Shown here: one piece after another, positions 23,477-36,024 of the stretch | How the letters are laid out: every line of letters starts with the position of its first letter | Numbering within the stretch: the stretch's first letter is position 1 | Source: Colius striatus | Taxonomy: Eukaryota; Chordata; Aves; Coliiformes; Coliidae | DNA length: 64,000 nucleotides | NCBI RefSeq assembly: GCF_028858725.1 | Contig: NC_084766.1 | Location: 25,217,001 to 25,281,000 of the forward strand | Direction: 5' to 3' | Translations under genes and position numbers: made by a program | The notes under the pieces: model-generated | Told to the model about the DNA's origin: nothing | Database searches by the model: none | The model's input: the letters and a program-made list of their open reading frames with translations, nothing else

Positions 23477-26400
23477 ATGGCCCAGGGCTGGGACACGACG
23501 CTGCCGGGGATGACGACGGGCAGCCGGTCGCGGAGCTCCAGCAGCGAGGCCAGCCTAGCTCCCCGCTACCTCCTCAGCAAGCAGAGCCGCCTGCTCAATG
23601 GGACCGTCCGGGGCAGCCGTGCTGCCTCCCCCATGGGTCGCGTCATCCTCATCAACACCCCCATCGAAGGTACACGGAGTGTCCCAGCCCTCTGCCCACC
23701 TGCGTGGCATGGGGCCTGCACGCCTGGGATCTGTGGATCTGGGGACGGGGACTGGGGACAACCCTAGCAGGAGGACACCCCACAGCCACTGCTTGCCCCC
23801 AGCCCCCATGACATGTCCTGTCTCTATCCCCACAGCCAGCAGCAATGAGAGCGATGTCATCAATGCCATCACGGTGGAGAAGAGCATGGATGGCAAGCTG
23901 GGCTTCAGTGTCCGTGGCGGCTCCGAGCACGGGCTGGGCATCTTCGTCAGCAAAGTGGAGGAGGGCAGCGCTGCTGGTAAGTGGGACAGGGTGAGGGACA
24001 CCAGTGGGGACAGGCATCTGCCAGCAAGACCCTCTCAGAGAGCTCCCGGTGACGTGCTGCTGTAGCAGTGATGCCTCCCGGCATTGTACCGAGCCACTAT
24101 TTGCTCCCTGTCACCTCTGACTGTGGGGTTTTCAGGTTTCCCACAGAGAAGAGCAGGGGTGAGGAGTGGGCAGCCCTGTGCTGATAGCTCTGAGCTCCAT
24201 CCCCAAGCCACAGTGAGGTGACAAGCCCCCCATGCCTGCCACGGCCTCAGCACGATTGCCAGGCACCCCTACCTCTGTTCCCACGGGGTTTGGATCAGGC
24301 TGGGGCCACGTTTGGGCAGGGGACACCAAACAAGGGTATGGGTGCCAGGTCAGGTGCTCAGCCGAGCTGTGTGCCCCTCACAGAGCAGGCCGGGCTGTGT
24401 GTTGGTGACAAGATCACGGAGGTGAACAGCGTGAGCCTGGAGAACATCACCATGAGCAGTGCTGTCAAGGTCCTCACCGGCAACAACCGCCTGCGCATGG
24501 TGGTCCGGCGGATGGGCCGCGTGCCGGGCATCAAGTTCTCCAAGGAGAAGACGGCATGGTGAGCAGGGAGTCACCCAGGCCAGAACCCCAAAGCCCAACC
24601 CCATGGAGGGCGCAATGTGGAGTGCTCAGAGCCAGGGAGGATCCCAGAGCTGGGGGCCCCCCAGGGAGAGCATTAGAGGTGTCTGTCAGGTGTCCGGGTG
24701 AGGAGAGCCCAAAGTGGGGCACAGGATGGGACAGGAAGGTCTGGAGCAGGTGGGGTGGGTGCAGGCACAATCCTCAACATCCTCATTTCTCTCCTTCGCG
24801 GAGTGACACCAGGGGCCCCATCCTGCTGGAGGATGAGAGTCAGACCACTAAGCCTCCCCTACCCTAACAACATGCTCCTGCTCCAGGGTCGACGTGGTGA
24901 ACAGGCGTCTGGTGGTGGAGAAAAGCGGGTCGACACCATCAGAAAGCGGCTCTGAGGACGGGCTGCGGCGCATCGTGCACCTCTACACCACCTCCGACGA
25001 CTACTGCCTGGGCTTCAACATCCGCGGCGGCAGGGAGTTTGGCCTCGGCATCTACGTCTCCAAGTACGGCCACCCCAGGGGCACACGGCACCCCCATCCC
25101 CTCCGTGCCCACGCCGAGGCTTGACACCCCCTCCCTGGCTGAGCCCCCCTACCCTCCTAAGGCATTGTCACCGTGGGCGCTGGGCCACGGGGCTGCCCGG
25201 CAGAGGTGTGGGCCAGGAGCTTCGCCAGGGCCCGGCCCCCTCCAGCCCCCTCCCTCTTGCTGCAGTGTGGACCCCGGGGGGCTGGCAGAACAGAACGGCA
25301 TTCGGGTGGGAGACCAAGTCCTTGCAGCCAACGGAGTCAAGTTTGAAGACATAAGCCATAGCAAGGCAGTGGAGGTGCTCAAGGGGCAGACCCACATCAT
25401 GCTAACCATCAAGGTACCTGCTCCTAGCCCCGTGGGACCCCCGGTGAGGCGTGTCGGTGTGTCCCCACGCCGGCGCTGGCGCTGCCCCAGCTCGGCCTGG
25501 CGCCCGTGGGGCTGGTGCGGCTGCCGGCTGGTTGGGTTTCAGGCGGGTGGGAGCAAGGGGGGATGCATTATTCATGGCTGGCACCGGATCGGGTTCGCCT
25601 GGGGCGGCTGGCGCTCGCTGACCCCCTTGTCCTCTCCCCCTCTGCATAGGAGACGGGCCGGTTCCCTGCCTACAAGGAGTTGGTGGCCGAGTACTGCTGG
25701 CTCAGTCGCTGTAAGGGCAGTGCTATGTGGGTACTGGCAGGGACACTGGGCTGGGGGCACGGGGAGGAACTGGGACCCCCATACAAGCAGCCTCTGGCCA
25801 CTGTGGGAAGAGAAAAAGAAGGCCTATGAGGTGCCATGGCCTTGGAGGGGGCATGAAGCTCCCTGTGCTGCAATTAGCGTCCGCACGGTCCTCATGAGCT
25901 TATAGGGTGCTACGTGCCCCCCATCCTCAGAGGGGATGTTACGATCCCTATGTAATGGCCGGAAGCCCACTGGTCCCTGTGACCCTGTGGGAGTCCACGT
26001 GACCCTTGTAAGGGATGCAGAGCTCCCCATGTGACTGACATCAGCCAGCCTCCACATGTCCCCTGTCCTCAGAGGGGAAGCGGAGCTACCCACAGCCCCA
26101 CAGCACGTCACCCCATGACCCCGCTGTGCCTTTGCAGTGACCAACGGGCAGCTGCAGCAGCTGTCTCAAGCCTCGGAGACCAGCTCCTCCATCTCCTCCT
26201 ACTCCTCGGGGCCAGCACCGGGGCCGGTGAACGGGCTGGGGACGGCCAGCCCAGGGCCCCCCGCCCGCACTGTGGATGTGGCCATCTCAACGGAGGACGG
26301 ACCGCGGCGAGGCTGGGCACGGGAGCGTGCCGAGCGGGCCATGCAGACCGAGCCGGCCACTGAAGGGCTGCCGGAGACACGGCGCACAGTGCGGCCCCCC

Positions 26401-29400
26401 GAGCTGCTGCGGGACACGGCCATCCGCGGCCAGGGCACCCGTGAGCTCCCCGGCACCCACCCGCGCCGCACCTTTGCACACTCGCCCAAGACGGCCCTGC
26501 TGCTGGCTCTGAGCCGGCCCCGGCAGCCCATCACGCGCTCCCAGAGCGACCTGACTGTTGCCGGTAAGCACCGGGACACAGCCTCTGCCTGGGGTCCTCC
26601 TCCAACCCTGCACCCCAGCCCTGGCAATCCCACAGCTCAGCCCCTGCCCCACTCGAAACTCAAGCATTTTATAGCCCCCGACCCACATGGACACCTGGTC
26701 CCTACTTCTGGGCATCCTGTTGCCAAGTCCCTGGCCCCTACCTGGTGCCCTGTAGCCTCCAGCTCATACAGGCACTTGGCCACCAGCCATGCGCATCCTA
26801 TAGCCCTGTATAGCCCCAGCTCTGTCCCTGAGGCTTTTTAAGCACCCCAAAGCCCAGCCCCATGGCCCCGGCAGACTCCCTGCACCCAACATCTGGCCTG
26901 TTTTCCAGTCAGTGCCCTCGGTAGCCTCTCCAATCCCTACCACGTTCCCTGCCCCCAAACACCATTTGTGGTGGCATCCCTTGGCCTCTCCACTTCATCC
27001 CACCCCCTGCCTCTGTCCCCAGAGGAGAAGCGGAAGAAGGAGAAGCCAGAGGGACAAGGGGCACGTGGGGCCCCCCCGGGGCTGCACCGCTCCAAGACCC
27101 TTGTCAACCTCTTCTTCAAGGGGGGCCGTGCCACCAGCCAGAGCTGGGCCCCCCCCAGCCAGGAGCCCCCCGCCTCCGACCGCCGGCCACGCGCCAAGTC
27201 CCCGGCACGCCCCGACGGGGACAGAGGTACCAGGGCTGGGGGAGGGACCCAAACCTCCAGCTGCCCCCCCTTCCCCCTCCCACCTTCTGTGGGCACCACA
27301 GGCCAGTTGTGGCATCCCTGGCATGGATGGGGGATGCATGGGGAGAGGGTCCCCAGACATGCAGTTTTGGCGATGGGCAGTGCTGCCGCTCACTGCCCTG
27401 GGCGCCCACCCGTCTCCATCTCCATTGCAGTAGGCGCTGTGCAGAAGTTTGTCATCCGGAGCCTGAAGCGGGGTAACGGGGGTGCCCGTGTGCCCAGGGG
27501 GAGGTGCGGGGCAGGCTCTGCATGCGCCTGACCCCATGCTCTGTGTGTGTGCCCGACTCTGGCATGGAGTGAGCTTTTGGGGTGGGGAGGTTTGTGGGGT
27601 GCCTGGAGCAGTCCTTGCCCCTCTGGCCACCCTGTGCTTGCTTTGCACTCCCCAGAGAAGAGCCGGCGTGCCAGCATCCTGGGTCCCATGGGCATGGCTG
27701 CCCTGCAGCCCAACGGCAGCGAGCCCGAGGCCCGGCTCCCGCACATCCAGGACAGCGCCGCGCGCCTGCTCAGCCCCGACGAGGTGACGGCCGTGCTCCG
27801 ACACTGCTCCCGGGTACGGGCAGCTCAGCGGCACGGCCCCGGGCACCCTGCATCCCGGGCTGGGCACTGCCACAGCGCCCGGGCTGAGCTCTGGGAGGTA
27901 AACCGAGGCGTGGGGCAGGAGGGAGGGAAACCTGTGTGCTGATGCCCCTCCTGCACCCGCAGTACCTGCACGAAGGCAGCGTGGAGGATCTGGTGCGGCC
28001 GCTGCTGGCCATCCTGGACCGGCCCGAGAAGGTCCTGCTGCTGCGGGATGTGAGGTGGGTGGTGCTGGGGGTCATGCTGCTACCACCCAGCCAGAGAGAT
28101 GCATCCAGGGCCTCACATACAGCCCTGCTCACACTCCATCCCAGAGGCTGCCACGACCTCCTTCTAGGAAGAGCTTTTTCACTGAGAGGGTTGTAAAGCA
28201 CTGGCATGGGCTGCCCAGGGAGGTGGTGGAGTCCCCATCCCTGGAGATATTTAAGTCATGAGGTACATGGGTTAGTGATGGGCCTGGCCGTGTGAGGTGA
28301 GGGGTTGGACTCTGTGGCTGTAAAGGTGTTTTCCAACCATAATGATTCTATGAACCTGGTGCCTACCCCTTGCCCTGGCAGGAGCGTGGTGGCCCCCACG
28401 GACCTGGGCCGCTTCGACAGCATGGTGATGCCGCTGGAGCTGGAAGCCTTTGATGCCCTGAAGAGCCGCTCAGGTAGAGCCTGGCCAGGGATTGTGGCCG
28501 GGGGTGGGTAGTGGGCAGGGGAGGTACAGCTTGGAGAGTGACGGGGGGCTCTCCCTGGCTGCAGTGCGCTCGCCTGCCCTCCGCCCGGCCCACCATGATG
28601 TACCCCCCAAGAGACACCTCATCACACCAGTGCCTGGTGAGTGCAACCCCATGGGGACTGCCTAGGGGTGAGTGGTACAAGGTGGAGCAGTACAGGGGCA
28701 ATTTTGGGGAGCAAAAAAGGAGCTGGGATGCCTGGGGGTAGAGGGTCGCAGGGCAGAAGGCACCTGGTATCCCTGGGTGGTGGGAGGCGCTGGAGCAGCA
28801 GGATCAGTGAATCCTGGGAGCCAAGGGGGCTTGGGGAGGAGGACCTGCAGTCTGAGGAGAAAAGCTGGGGGTCTCTGGCAATCAGAGGTCCTAGGGAGGG
28901 AAGTATGTCTGAACGTCCCTGGAAGATCTGGGGGCCTTGGTGCCCAGGGGAGTCCCTAGGTGACAGAGGTCCCAGGGCTTTGGGATCCCCAGGGGATGCC
29001 TGGGTGGCAGGTGTCCAAGAGAGCAGGGCTGTGGGTCCTGGGGGATACCTGTGTGGCAGGGGTCCCTGGGGCATTCCCAAGCCTGTCTCATTGCAGACTA
29101 TCGGGGCGGATTCCTGCTGAAGCCGGCAGGGGCCCCGGAGCCGGAGGAAGGTGGGGGGCTGCAGGCGAGCCCAGCCCGGCCACGAGCCTCCCCCAGCCCC
29201 CACCGCCTTCACCCCCGCACCTACACCCCGCTCCCCGACGTGCCAGTGGATGCTTACGCCTGCGCTAGCCGGCCCCTGCCTGCCCCCCGCCCCCGGCCGC
29301 CCAACTGGCTGCTGGCCGAGCCCCCTCCGGGTGAGGGGCACGGGCCCTCGCGCAGCCCCTGGCACAAAGGCTCCCCTGGGCCGCTGCCCGACGGAGGGCC

Positions 29401-30214
29401 CGAGGTGCTGGGGAAGCCCCGGCGCGCACGGCCCCCCCTCGCCCCTCTCTTTGGAGGGCCAGGGGGTCAGGCAGGGGGAACCGGGGTGACCACCAATGGC
29501 CCCGGGGACGGTGGCAGGGAGGAAGAAGAGGAGGAGGAGGAGTATCAACTGCTCACCGTCACCCTCTCCAAGCTGAAGCACTCGCTAGGTGAGTGGCACA
29601 CGGGTGGAAGCCTGGGGTGGAGGGGAACCGGGGGGGACCCTTCTTATTGGGGTGGGTGGCAAAACCCCCAGCACTCCTCCGAAACTAGAAGGGGAGGAGC
29701 TGCCCCTGCCCCAGCTCCTTGTCCACGTAGGACTTACCACAACAGGGCAAGATGTTTGCCAAGGGGAGGGAGTGGGGGGTCCCAGCCCATCTGGGTGCGA
29801 GGGTCTCCCCCCTCCCTCCCAGGGATCAGTATCTCAGGCGGCATCGAGTCACGGGCACAGCCGGTGGTGAAGATCGAGAAGATCTTCCCCGGGGGAGCTG
29901 CCTTCCTCAGCGGCATCCTCAAGGTACGGGGGACCCCATGCAGCCCGGGGTGAGGGGGGACAGGCATCCCCACACCCCCATCCCACAGTGCCGGGGTGCT
30001 GGCAGTCCCCTGGCACCCTCACAGCGGCTGCACCTCACTCCTCTGCCGTGTCTTGCGGGGCCAGGCGGGGCAGGAGCTGGTGTCGGTGGACGGGGAGAGC
30101 CTGCAGAACGTCACCCACCAGCGGGCCGTGGACATCATCCGCCAGGCCTACCGCAACAAAGCCAAGGAGCCCATGGAGCTGGTGGTGCGGGTCCCTGGAG
30201 CCCCCCCGCAGTGA
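23477..30214 (+). CDS. PDZD7: PDZD7, stereocilia PDZ scaffold
   Basis: Sixteen coding exons: 23477-23669, 23836-23976, 24384-24558, 24887-25063, 25266-25413, 25650-25710, 26138-26563, 27023-27226, 27431-27472, 27656-27813, 27963-28054, 28382-28473, 28565-28636, 29097-29588, 29823-29923 and 30065-30214. They give 907 residues. PDZ1 is at about 76-160 ([15 protein letters not shown]) and PDZ2 at about 199-280 ([10 protein letters not shown]). A harmonin-homology domain is at about 550-630 ([31 protein letters not shown]). PDZ3 is at about 812-900. Known role: it organises the ankle-link complex with USH2A, ADGRV1 and whirlin in hair-cell stereocilia; human mutations cause hearing loss. The start matches the conserved MAQG N-terminus. 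Unlike human PDZD7, this protein stops a few residues after PDZ3 (VRVPGAPPQ), so the proline-rich C-terminal tail is absent. Confidence 0.95.
28160..28353 (+). mobile_element. CR1 LINE fragment in a PDZD7 intron
   Basis: About 190 bp of the CR1 3' end in sense orientation: a TTTTTCACTGAGAGGG start, the CTGCCCAGGGAGGTGGTGGA block, the CCCTGGAGATATTTAA block, GGGGTTGGACTCTGTGG, and a single tail unit ATTCTATGA ending near 28353. The short open frame over it is decayed LINE sequence. The next PDZD7 exon begins at 28382, with its acceptor AG at 28380-28381. Confidence 0.92.
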
Positions 30215-30520
30215 CGCCGCATCCCCACCTCCCCCCATGTTCGAGGAGCCAGCCCGTGCTTCAGAGGAACCGCATGGCCCATCGCTGCACCAGGCTGCAC
30301 CTCAGCGCAGCCAGGCTCGGCCCATGGGCACGCAGCAGCTGCCCACAGCAGGACACGAGGTGGGAGCACCAGTGGTGCCAGGGTGCCCCTGACCCTGCTC
30401 CAGACGTACAGACACAGCCCTGAAAAAAACCCTCAAACCCACAGCCAGGGGCTTGTTTTTAATCGGCGGTACATGGGCAGTACACGGGCGAGCCGGGCGC
30501 TGGGAGGGGGACTCCACCGA

Positions 30521-30526
30521 AATAAA
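30521..30526 (+). terminator. PDZD7: PDZD7 polyadenylation signal
   Basis: AATAAA in the context CGAAATAAAGTAC, 307 nt after the stop codon. It predicts a short 3' UTR ending near 30540-30550. Confidence 0.75.
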
Positions 30527-31397
30527 GTACAAAAATTGCCCCCTGGAGCTGGGGGTAACCAAGCCAGAGCTGGGCACAGCCAGGCTTTTCCTTTGGTTTA
30601 ACCCCCCAGGGTGCACAGCTGCACCTTCCCCCACCTCTGCCCACCCTGGCCCCAGCTGGCACCCCCAGCACTGTGCCCCTCACCCCTGCAGGCTGGGTAT
30701 CACAGGGGCACGGGCCAGGCTTTGGGGTTTTTTTGGGGAGGACAGGAGGGGAAACAGAAGTATGCTGGAGGTACAGGCATGGGAAAGGCACTGAGGGCAA
30801 GTTGCCCTGTGGCAGGGGTGAGGTGGGCAAAGACAGCCAAGGTGTGAGCTGGGAGGGAGTGATATGTTTTGTTAGGTCCTACAAAAATAGAGTTATTTAA
30901 AATGGCACAGAAACAAATCCCCTGACAAACACACACGGGGGTGGAAGGAGGGGGATGGCAGGGGGAAGGCTGGCACAGGCAGGGACAGGGCACACGCCAT
31001 CCCCTGTGGAAGTGAATGGGTGCCAGTGCCAAGAGGAATGAGAGGGAGGGGACAAGCCAGCCCCCCTCCCTGCTGCCCAAGGTGACCCTGGCTGAAGTCA
31101 GCGCTGCTAATCCCCCGGGCGCTAAGAGGATCAGCAGGAACCAGCTCCGGGCGGCCCCGAGGCCAGGACTTGGTGCCCACCTGGCCTCACATCTCCCGGG
31201 CAGCTCCCGCTGCGCCGGGTGCCGACGCACCCCAACATCTCCACGCTGGGGAGGGGGAAGCAGCGCCTGGTGGTCCCCTCTGCTCCCTCCCAGTGCCAAC
31301 AGTCTGCAGAGCTGGGCAGAAAGGCGGGATCCCCCCGCAGCCCCACAGCTCCCAAAATCCCAGGGGCCGGATGCCCTCTGAGCACAGCGGCAGCAGC

Positions 31398-33862
31398 TCA
31401 GATCTCGGTGGCCGTGATCTCCTCGAAGGGCGTGTCGGGGCCGGGGCCATCACAGTGCTCAGGCGGAGAGGGGTCCTTGCCCTGGAGCCGGAGCTGCTGG
31501 AGACGCTGCTCGAGGCGACGGTTGCGGCGGTACATCTGGATGTAGCTGTACTGCAGCTGCTTCTGGTAGCGGATGACACGCTCCTTCTCGCCCTGCCACG
31601 TGCCTCGCTCCTGCTCGAAGGCGTCCCGCTGCTCTTGCCCGCGCCGCCGCTCCACCGCCACCTCCGCACGCAGCCGCTCCAGCTGCTGCCGCAGCCCCGC
31701 GCCGCCATGCGCCTCCTCCGTGGCCTGGGGACCCCCCTCCGGGCCACCTTGGGGACCTCTGTCCGGGCCGGCCTGGTGGCATCGCCCGCGAGCGGCCTCC
31801 CGCAGCCCCGCCACCTCCTGCTCCAGCCGCCCGGCCTTGGCGCGGAAGAGGTCGGCCTCGCTCTTGCGGCGCTGCAGTTCGTTGGCGCAGACCTCCAGCT
31901 CCAGGGCCTTGAGGCGCGCGGCCTCCTGCAGCCCCTGCGCCCGCCGCTCGCCTGCCTGCAGCTGCGCCCGCGCCTCCCGCAGCTGCGCCCGCAGCCCCAG
32001 CAGCTCGCTGCCCCGCTGCGCCAGCTCCGCCTGCGCCTCCTTCAGCTGCTGCTTCAGCAGAGAGATCTCCCCCGACTTCTGGCACACCTGTGGGGACAGC
32101 GGGGATCAGGCCGGGGACCCCCAAAGCCTGCAGCCCCCCCCACAACTTGCCCAGTGACTCACCTCCCACTTGGTCTCCTCCAGCCGGGGTGCCAGCTCGG
32201 TGCGCTCGCGCTGGAAGGAGGCGCAGCGCTGCTCCAGCAGCTCCCGCTCCTGCAGCAGCTGGGCCAAGTCCTCCTGCAGCTGCTGCTTGTCCTGCTGCAG
32301 CTGCAGCACCTGGAGCTGCAGGACCTGCTGCCCCCGCTGCGCTGCCTGGGCCGCCTGCCGCGCCTGGGCCGCACATCGCTGCCGCAGCCCCTCCAGCTCC
32401 TGCTCGCAGCGACGCTGCTTCTCCTCGTACACCTGGTGGGGCAGAGGGCAGGGGGACAGGCTGTGGGGGGCAGCACAGCACTCCCAAACACACAGAAAAA
32501 GGGAATCTCCATCCAAAAGGGCCCCCTGCCCCCACCCAGAGGCAATGCTCATGTGGAGTGTCCTGGGGAGGGGGCTGGGGGGCCATCAGTGGTGTTACCT
32601 GGCAGATGGCCACCTCGTTCTCGTCCAGGCTGTCACGCAGGAGCTGCAGCTCGGCCTCCCTCTCCCGCAGCTTGTCCTCCAGCTCCCGCACCAGCATGGC
32701 CTCCTCGCCGGGCAGGGGCGAGCGCCCGCAGGACCCGCTGTCTGAGGAGGGCCGGCCCCGGCCGCTCAGCGAGCCCGTGCTCTTGCTGGAGGACGAGCGC
32801 CCGCTGTCCGAGTTGGAGGGGCGGCAGCCCCCCGGGGCGTCGGGGGGCCCGTGGGGGGTGGTCGGTGGGGCCCCTGCCTCGGGGTGCTGGCTGCAGCCCG
32901 TGCTGTAGGTGGGCAGGCTGGAGAGGGAGTTGCGACCCGAGTCCGAGAGGGTGCTGGCACGGCAGCTCAGCGCACCGGGCTTGTCGGTGCCCAGCAGGTG
33001 AGTGAGGCTCACCTGGCTCTCCGAGAGCCCCGGGCGCACGCCCGCCTGGCAGCTCCGCACCTTGGGCACCACCGGCTTGAAGGCCATGGGGCGGATCAGG
33101 GTCTTCTCCACGTTCTGCCAGGGGAAAAAGGGAGAGTGAGGAGGCTGAGGGGAACCCAGCACCTTCCCGAAAGGGCTGCCTGGGGCCGTGACAAGGAGAC
33201 AAAGGAGACAAGAGCCAGTCACTGTCTGGTTCCATCCCCAGCTCAGGTGGGCTTCCGAACACACCCCTGGCATGAAGAAGTGGATATCAAGGGCACAGGG
33301 ACTGCCCCCTCCCCAGGGACACCAAAAAAAAATGGCCTCCATTCATATACCCGAGACAGCAAGCCCAGTGTGGCTAAGGGGCAAAATCAAGACCTCAGCA
33401 CCCACCCACTCCGCTGCTGCCCTCCCTCACCTCCTCCAGTCTGCCAGACACAGGGACGAGCTTGGGGGGCGGCCCCCGGAGGTGGTCACTCGGAGCTTGG
33501 TCATCGCGGGGCTCGTCCGAGTCGCTGCAGGGGCTGATGGGAGAGGAGGCATCGAGCCAGTCGCCGCAGAAGCCCCCGTTGGCGTAGGCGTGGGCGATAC
33601 CTGGCACAGCTGTGTGGGGTTCCTCGGGGGATGAGGGGTCCCGGGGGGTGGCCCGGAGCAGCAGCCCCTCCTGCTTGCGGAAGGTGGTGGCGGAGGGCCC
33701 GCTGGCGCAGGGCTGGCTGGCGCAGTCATGGTGGGGCCGGCCGGGCAGGAGGCTGCCCACGCTGCCCATGGCAATGGGGGGTGAGCGGGGAGCAGCGCGC
33801 AGCTGCGTGGCCCCCTCAGTGCTGGCCTCGAGGGCCATGGGCAGAGTCTGCACAATAGCCAT
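31398..33862 (-). CDS. LZTS2: LZTS2, leucine zipper tumour suppressor 2 (LAPSER1)
   Basis: Four coding exons, all phase 0: 33862-33431, 33114-32599, 32432-32163 and 32087-31398. They give 635 residues, against 669 in human. The N-terminus MAIVQTLP and the RGPPPKL(V/I)PVSG motif are LZTS2 signatures. A Ser/Pro-rich low-complexity region follows (STLSDSGRNSLSSLPTYSTG, SDSGRSSSSKSTGSL). From about residue 285 the protein is almost continuous coiled coil (EDKLREREAELQLLRDSLDE, then Q/E/R-rich heptads): the Fez1-type domain. It ends EEITATEI, a conserved PDZ-ligand-like tail. Known role: it represses beta-catenin nuclear signalling and binds katanin at centrosomes and the midbody. Exon 1 carries a leader after the acceptor at 33902-33904. 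The long antisense frames over it are shadows. Confidence 0.95.
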
Positions 33863-34924
33863 GGTGGGGGGGCCCCTGGCAGGCAGGGGCACGCGGGCAA
33901 CCTGTGGGCAAAGGAGACAAGGCATCAGAGATGGGGGCACTGCTGGCCATGCCCTCCGACTGCCAGTGTGGGCATGGGGGCACCTCTGAACCTACATCTG
34001 GTGGGCACAGGCCAGCCCCAGGGGAAGCAGGTAGAGAGAGATGTCAAACAAACCAGAATAAAATTGGGATTAGGCAGGGGGGTGGCAGCAGCACCCCCCA
34101 GGCTGGGCTCAGCGCACTGGGACAGCAGTCTGGGGCTGCCAAGGGCTGTGGGTGCTGGTGGCACTGCGTGGCAGTGGTGATGCGGTCCTGCCCCTCACCA
34201 TGCCCCAGCGTGACCCTGCCACGGAATGTGTGCCAGGCCTTGAGGCGAATCCCAAGAGGCCCACAGAGAGCCGGCTCCTGGGCAGCCTGCCCACCCAGCC
34301 CACAGCCCCCACCAGCACAGCCACTACGAAGAGTGGGAGGCAGCCCCACACACTGGGGACAGCCACTTCCCCTGCCCCACAGCCCTCATCTCTGCAGTGA
34401 CCCACAGAGGATGCCCTCCACCCCCAACCATCCACAGTGGGGTGTGGGGTGTCCCAGAGAGAGCTACTGAGGGGGCTACTGCCGGGCAGGCAGGTAGTCC
34501 AGGATGTGGGTGCCAGGTTCTCTCTCCACCAGGCTCTTTCTCAGCCCCATCACTTGGGTCTCCCTTGTCCTCTGCCTCATGTGCCTCCCTCCAGCTGGGG
34601 GGGCTCTGTCACCCCCCCACCATACGCCTGCGTGACAGGAGGCAGCCGACAGGCCGGATCCGTCCCCAGCTGCCTCCCTGCATCTCGCACATGGCTGCGG
34701 CTGGCACAGGCAGGGGGGGCCACTACCCGCACGGTCTCGCCTGCCGAGCTGTCACCTGAAATCAATCTGCCTGCCAGTGCCTGGGGAGGAGCGAGCAGGG
34801 CAGAGGTGCTGGCGAGTCAGCTCCCCCCTTCACCCCCACTGGCACGTGCCGTCCCCAGGCACTGTGATCTCCCACCACGGAAGGTGGGTGACATCCCCCA
34901 GCCCCAGCCCCTGGCTCCGCTCAC

Positions 34925-34993
34925 CTCGCCAGCCGCTGCCCATCCGTCCGGTCCACTCAGGTCACTGCACTGCAAACAGAGCTCTGATGGCTC
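34925..34993 (-). promoter_or_regulatory. LZTS2: Putative noncoding 69-nt exon of LZTS2
   Basis: On the minus strand a 69-nt segment is bounded by the acceptor CTGCCTCAG and the donor GGCGAG then GTGAGC. It lies between the LZTS2 start exon and the CpG promoter. It has an ATG (MGSGWR...) which, if spliced to 33901, opens a uORF that overlaps the main ATG out of frame. Confidence 0.45.
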
Positions 34994-36024
34994 CTGAGGC
35001 AGGAAGGAGAAATGGAAGCGGGATCAGAGCAACAAACGACGGCGGGGGTCCCAGTGCCCCCATCAGCCCCCCTTTGCCCAAACTCTCCAGCTGGCAGGTC
35101 TGGGGCAGGCGGTGCCAGCGTGGCGCAGGGGAGCCCGGCAGCAGGGGAGCCCAGCAGCAGCTTCTCGGGAGGGCTGCAGTCACCCTGGCAGGGGAGGTGG
35201 GGACAACTGACCCCCGCGGGGACCTGCCACTGACAGAGGGCAGGAGCGGGGACCATGCAGATACAGGACCCGCAAAGGGACACCTCGGGCCCCCCCAAGC
35301 CACAGCCAGCTGAGGGGCAGCGAGACTGTTGCAGGCTGTGTGGGTCGGGGGATGCCCCCGCGGCCAGCCGGGCAGGGGACAGTGCCACCGCCGAGGCCCC
35401 GCGCTCGGCAGCCGGGCTGGCAGGCTGTGCAAACGGACTCCATCTTCTCCCTCCCACAGGCCCCCTAGCCCGCCGAGAGTATCCCACCGCTGTCCCGTGG
35501 GGTGGCGAGTTCCCGGGGCAGTGAGTGGCCAGCCCGGCCGGCTGCCACTGCCATGAGAAACTCCCTCCAGCCACCCAGTAAAACCAGTTAGCAATTGGCG
35601 TGGCGTCACCGCCAGACGCTCCGGTTGGAGCGCAGGGAAGCCGGATCCCACCGTTCCGACCCCAAAATAGCAAGGGAAAGCTCGGCTCGTGCTCGGCCGG
35701 ACCCCCACCCTGAGCTGCCGGTGCTTTTGGGTCCTCGGGGACTCCGATGCCTCGATGGCAGCTCAGAGTTCCCCCGGGGCGGGGGGAAGCGGCCCCTCAT
35801 CCCTCAGCATACCCCTCATGCCTGGCTCTGCACGCTCCTCTAGTCATCCCCCACCCCGAGTCTCCCTGGGTGGTGCTGCCTCCGGCTTGTCCCCTCCACG
35901 GCCCCCTCCCTTGCCCTCTCCCCCCCTCCACGCTGCCTCACTGAGCCCCACAGTACCCAGCCTGCCCCACGGTTCTTCCACCCTACCCGACCCCACGGCA
36001 TCCCAAAGTCTCCTGGGTCCCTCC

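Noticed and set aside
31170-33005. 611-codon open frame on the plus strand
   Set aside because: It is the antisense shadow of the GC-rich, coiled-coil-coding LZTS2 exons, spans LZTS2 splice sites without interruption, and is a low-complexity Leu/Gln/Arg run without family features.
31459-33342. 627-codon minus-strand frame over LZTS2
   Set aside because: It reads through LZTS2 introns and changes to the wrong frame after the second coding exon (Ala/Gly runs). The spliced model gives the correct protein.
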